A stretch of 52,626 nt of DNA, taken from Bacteroidota bacterium (GTDB taxonomy: Bacteria; Bacteroidota; Bacteroidia; Chitinophagales; Chitinophagaceae). How positions within the stretch are numbered: the stretch's first letter is position 1; each line of letters starts with the position of its first letter. The DNA lies in NCBI GenBank assembly GCA_016183765.1, contig JACPEA010000015.1, forward strand, positions 1 through 52,626. Direction: 5' to 3'. The notes beneath the pieces are model-generated. The model was not told where the DNA came from. It saw only the letters and a program-made list of their open reading frames with translations, and did no database searches. Of this stretch, positions 49,678 through 52,626 are shown piece by piece. Both the position numbers and the translations under genes were made by a program.

Positions 49678-52626
49678 TTACTCAAATTTCAGATCCAGTC
49701 CCAGACCTCTCAGTTCATGTACCAATACATTGAACGATTCCGGAACACCCGGACGAGGGATATTATCACCTTTCACGATCGCTTCGTAAGTCTTCGCGCG
49801 GCCGATGATATCATCCGATTTCAGGGTCAGCAATTCCTGCAGGATATTGGCTGCACCATATGCTTCCAGTGCCCATACCTCCATCTCACCAAAACGCTGT
49901 CCACCAAACTGTGCCTTACCACCCAGCGGCTGCTGTGTGATCAGGCTGTATGGTCCGATCGAACGGGCGTGCATCTTATCGTCTACCATGTGGTGCAGTT
50001 TGATCATGTAGATCACACCCACAGTGGCTTTCTGGTGGAAACGTTCTCCGGTTTCTCCGTCATACAGGTAAGTATGTCCGTTAAGTGGAATATTCGCCTG
50101 CTCACAGTACTCTTCGATCTGCGTAGTAGAAGCACCATCAAAGATCGGCGTAGAGAATTTCAGTCCCAGGCGTTTACCGGTCCAACCCAGGATCGTCTCA
50201 TAGATCTGACCCAGGTTCATCCTGGAAGGTACCCCCAGCGGGTTCAGTACAATATCAACCGGTGTGCCATCTTCCATGAACGGCATATCTTCTGCACGAA
50301 CGATCTTGGCCACGATACCTTTGTTACCGTGACGGCCCGCCATCTTATCACCCACTTTCAGCTTACGCTTTACAGCCAGGTACACTTTCGCCAGTTTCAA
50401 TACACCGGCAGGTAATTCATCACCAATGGAAATATTGAACTTCTCTCTCTTATAGCGGCCCAGCTCTTCGTTATACTTGATGCTGTAATTGTGCAGCAAT
50501 GTGTTGATCTGGTCATCGGTCTTTGCATCACCGGTCCAGCCCAATGGGTTCACATTCTGGTAATCGATGGTAGCCAGGTTCTTGTTATTGAACTTAGCGC
50601 CCTTACCGATCAGCATTTCACCAAAGTTGTTGCTGACACCGGTAGACGCTTTGTCTTTCAACAGGGTCTGCAGTTTTTCGAGCAACAGTTCTTTCAGTGA
50701 TTCTGTGTTCTGCTGGTGCACTTTCTCTACTTTCTCCAGGAGCGCTTTCTCACGGATCTTGCCATTCTTGTCTTTCTTGGCGCGCTGGAACAGTTTTTTA
50801 TCGATCACCACACCTTCGGTTCCGTTAGGCGCTTTCAGGGAAGCATCTTTTGCATCACCGGCTTTGTCGCCAAAGATGGCGCGCAGCAGTTTCTCTTCCG
50901 GAGTAGGATCTGATTCACCCTTCGGTGTGATCTTACCGATCAGGATATCACCTTCTTTGATGGTGGCACCGATACGGATGATACCATGCTCATCCAGGTC
51001 TTTGGTAGCATCTTCAGAAACATTCGGGATATCCGGGGTCAGTTCTTCTTCACCCAGTTTGGTATCACGTACTTCCAGTTCGTATTCTTCAATGTGTACA
51101 GAAGTGAACAGGTCTTCGCGAACCACTTTCTCATTGATCACGATGGCATCCTCGAAGTTGTAACCCTTCCATGGCATGAATGCCACCTGCAGGTTACGAC
51201 CCAGCGCCAGCTCTCCGTCTTTGGTTGCGTATCCTTCTGTCAGGAAGTCGCCCTTCTTCACTTTCTGTCCTTTCTTCACCGCAGGGCGGAGATTGATACA
51301 GGTTGCCTGGTTGGTTTTGATGAACTTGGTCAGTTTGTAGATCTGCAGGTCATCATTGAAGCTTACCAGACGGTCCAGGTCGTTACGGTCATAACGGACA
51401 TGAATCTCAGTAGCGTCAACGAATTCCACCACACCATTGCCTTCTGCGTGGATCTGGATACGTGCATCACGCGCAGCTTTTCCTTCCAGACCGGTACCTA
51501 CGATAGGTGCTTCCGGACGTAACAAAGGAACTGCCTGGCGCTGCATATTCGATCCCATCAGCGCACGGTTGGCATCATCATGCTCCAGGAACGGGATCAG
51601 CGAAGCACTCAAACCAACGATCTGGTTCGGTGCAACGTCCATATATTCTACTTCTTCTTTATCAAGGATCGGGAAATCACCAGTCTGACGCGATACAACC
51701 TTGTCTTCTGCAAACTCCCCTTTTTCGGTCAGTGGCGAGTTGCTCTGCGCAATTTTAGCAGTATCTTCTTCTTCCGCACTCAGGAATGTCAGTTCCTTCA
51801 TGTTCACTTTACCGCCCGATACCTTACGGTAAGGGGTTTCAATAAAGCCCATATCGTTGATAGCGGCGTGTACGCAAAGGGTAGAGATCAGACCGATGTT
51901 CGGTCCTTCCGGTGTTTCAATGGTACACAGACGACCATAGTGTGAATAGTGTACGTCACGAACCTCGAAGCCCGCACGCTCACGACTCAGACCGCCTGGT
52001 CCCAGTGCGGAGATACGACGCTTGTGCGTGATCTCACTCAAAGGATTGGTCTGGTCGAGGAACTGCGACAACTGCGATGTTCCGAAGAACGAGTTGATCA
52101 CAGACGATAAGGTTCTTGCATTGATCAGGTCAACAGGTGTGAACACTTCGTTGTCGCGAACGTTCATACGCTCACGGATGGTACGGGCCATACGGGCCAG
52201 ACCCACGCCGAACTGGGCATACAATTGTTCACCTACGGTACGCACACGACGGTTGCTCAGGTGATCGATATCATCGATCTCTGCTTTCGCATTGGTCAGG
52301 CGAACCAGGTATTTGATGATCTCGATGATGTCCTGCTTGGTCAGTACTTTTTTGGTCAGCGGGTAATCCAGTCCCAGTTTGCGGTTGATCTTGTAACGAC
52401 CAACTTCTCCCAGGTCATACCGTTTGTCGCTGAAGAATAATTTATCGATGATACCACGGGCAGTTTCATTATCCGGAGCATCAGCACCACGCAGCTGGCG
52501 GTAAATGTGCTGAACCGCTTCCAGTTCACTGTTCGAAGTATCCTTGTTCAATGTGTTATAGATGATGGCATAATCTCCACCCACGTCTTCTTTCTGGATG
52601 AATACGCTCTTCACTTCCATCTCGAT
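49678..52626 (-). CDS. rpoB: DNA-directed RNA polymerase subunit beta, N-terminus outside the window
   Basis: The visible 982 codons are the C-terminal three quarters of RpoB; the true start lies past the window edge, and the internal Met at 52620 is not the start. Seen are the rifampicin-binding region [33 protein letters not shown] with the usual Asp, His and Ser, [25 protein letters not shown], the catalytic region KVAxx-type [17 protein letters not shown], and the C-terminal [25 protein letters not shown]. No resistance-type substitution is visible in the rifampicin cluster. It is cotranscribed with rpoC. Confidence 0.98.
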   Translation of the reverse strand: MEMEVKSVFIQKEDVGGDYAIIYNTLNKDTSNSELEAVQHIYRQLRGADAPDNETARGIIDKLFFSDKRYDLGEVGRYKINRKLGLDYPLTKKVLTKQDIIEIIKYLVRLTNAKAEIDDIDHLSNRRVRTVGEQLYAQFGVGLARMARTIRERMNVRDNEVFTPVDLINARTLSSVINSFFGTSQLSQFLDQTNPLSEITHKRRISALGPGGLSRERAGFEVRDVHYSHYGRLCTIETPEGPNIGLISTLCVHAAINDMGFIETPYRKVSGGKVNMKELTFLSAEEEDTAKIAQSNSPLTEKGEFAEDKVVSRQTGDFPILDKEEVEYMDVAPNQIVGLSASLIPFLEHDDANRALMGSNMQRQAVPLLRPEAPIVGTGLEGKAARDARIQIHAEGNGVVEFVDATEIHVRYDRNDLDRLVSFNDDLQIYKLTKFIKTNQATCINLRPAVKKGQKVKKGDFLTEGYATKDGELALGRNLQVAFMPWKGYNFEDAIVINEKVVREDLFTSVHIEEYELEVRDTKLGEEELTPDIPNVSEDATKDLDEHGIIRIGATIKEGDILIGKITPKGESDPTPEEKLLRAIFGDKAGDAKDASLKAPNGTEGVVIDKKLFQRAKKDKNGKIREKALLEKVEKVHQQNTESLKELLLEKLQTLLKDKASTGVSNNFGEMLIGKGAKFNNKNLATIDYQNVNPLGWTGDAKTDDQINTLLHNYSIKYNEELGRYKREKFNISIGDELPAGVLKLAKVYLAVKRKLKVGDKMAGRHGNKGIVAKIVRAEDMPFMEDGTPVDIVLNPLGVPSRMNLGQIYETILGWTGKRLGLKFSTPIFDGASTTQIEEYCEQANIPLNGHTYLYDGETGERFHQKATVGVIYMIKLHHMVDDKMHARSIGPYSLITQQPLGGKAQFGGQRFGEMEVWALEAYGAANILQELLTLKSDDIIGRAKTYEAIVKGDNIPRPGVPESFNVLVHELRGLGLDLKFE

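Noticed and set aside
52620..52626. Internal ATG as the start of rpoB
   Set aside because: The frame continues to the window edge and the N-terminal lobe of the beta subunit (roughly 290 residues) is missing, so the gene is simply cut by the window.

Overview
The window looks like a chromosomal segment from a member of the Bacteroidota, most likely family Chitinophagaceae. The grounds are the protein families present (DUF1573, DUF2911, YrdB-type, GH127 paired with an SSS symporter, a MoaC-MoaB fusion, REC-AraC regulators), the rpoB-rpoC sequence type, weak or absent Shine-Dalgarno sequences, and a tRNA promoter matching the Bacteroidota consensus TTG-N19-TAnnTTTG. The genus cannot be fixed without a database.

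Layout. 1-650: the 5' end of an IS3-family element next to the surviving C-terminal HEPN part of what was probably a nucleotidyltransferase-HEPN protein. 800-1000: tRNA-Asp(GTC) with promoter and terminator. 1045-2983: accA and dapA. 3254-12298: a signalling block. It holds a five-PAS histidine kinase on the + strand and, on the - strand, a six-gene run (LuxR-type regulator, lone receiver, PAS histidine kinase, REC-histidine kinase, REC-AraC regulator, unknown protein). 12704-23073: a tightly packed 12-gene - strand operon. It encodes a Tat-exported xanthine-dehydrogenase-family enzyme (2Fe-2S subunit, molybdopterin subunit, cytochrome c), its maturation factors (XdhC, MocA-like) and molybdopterin synthesis (MoaA, MoeA, MoaD, MoeB-rhodanese, MoaE, MoaC-MoaB), plus a TauE-type permease. 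23312-32080: small conserved proteins, a GH127/SSS arabinofuranoside module, an ACP-like protein, a metallo-beta-lactamase-fold hydrolase and an exported M28 peptidase. 32549-33894: a lone receiver and an FkbM methyltransferase. 34054-40055 (+): FabG-like SDR, acyl-CoA dehydrogenase, Gfo/Idh/MocA oxidoreductase, a polyprenyl-phosphate sugar transferase and a FemAB/GNAT-like protein. 40044-45091 (-): ispD, isoaspartyl peptidase, heptose-7-phosphate kinase, an APC permease and an OmpH/Skp-like chaperone. 45252 to the end (-): rpoC and most of rpoB, whose N-terminus lies outside the window.

The most unusual structure is not a gene. Five intergenic sites carry short degenerate tandem arrays, four with a strict 7-bp period and one with 8 bp. 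They lie within a few bases of stop or start codons. The GTNARTN-type orientation follows the stop codon of accA, rfaE1 and rpoB, and at two sites an oppositely oriented array follows, giving hairpin-like inverted arrays. One of these sits inside the rpoB-rpoC spacer and another short array takes the place of the rpoC ribosome-binding region. They resemble, in period only, the heptanucleotide STRR repeats described in cyanobacteria. A second non-coding candidate is an orphan + strand terminator near 32417-32454 with no gene upstream, which suggests a small RNA.

All functions are inferred by reading motifs; no database search was run.
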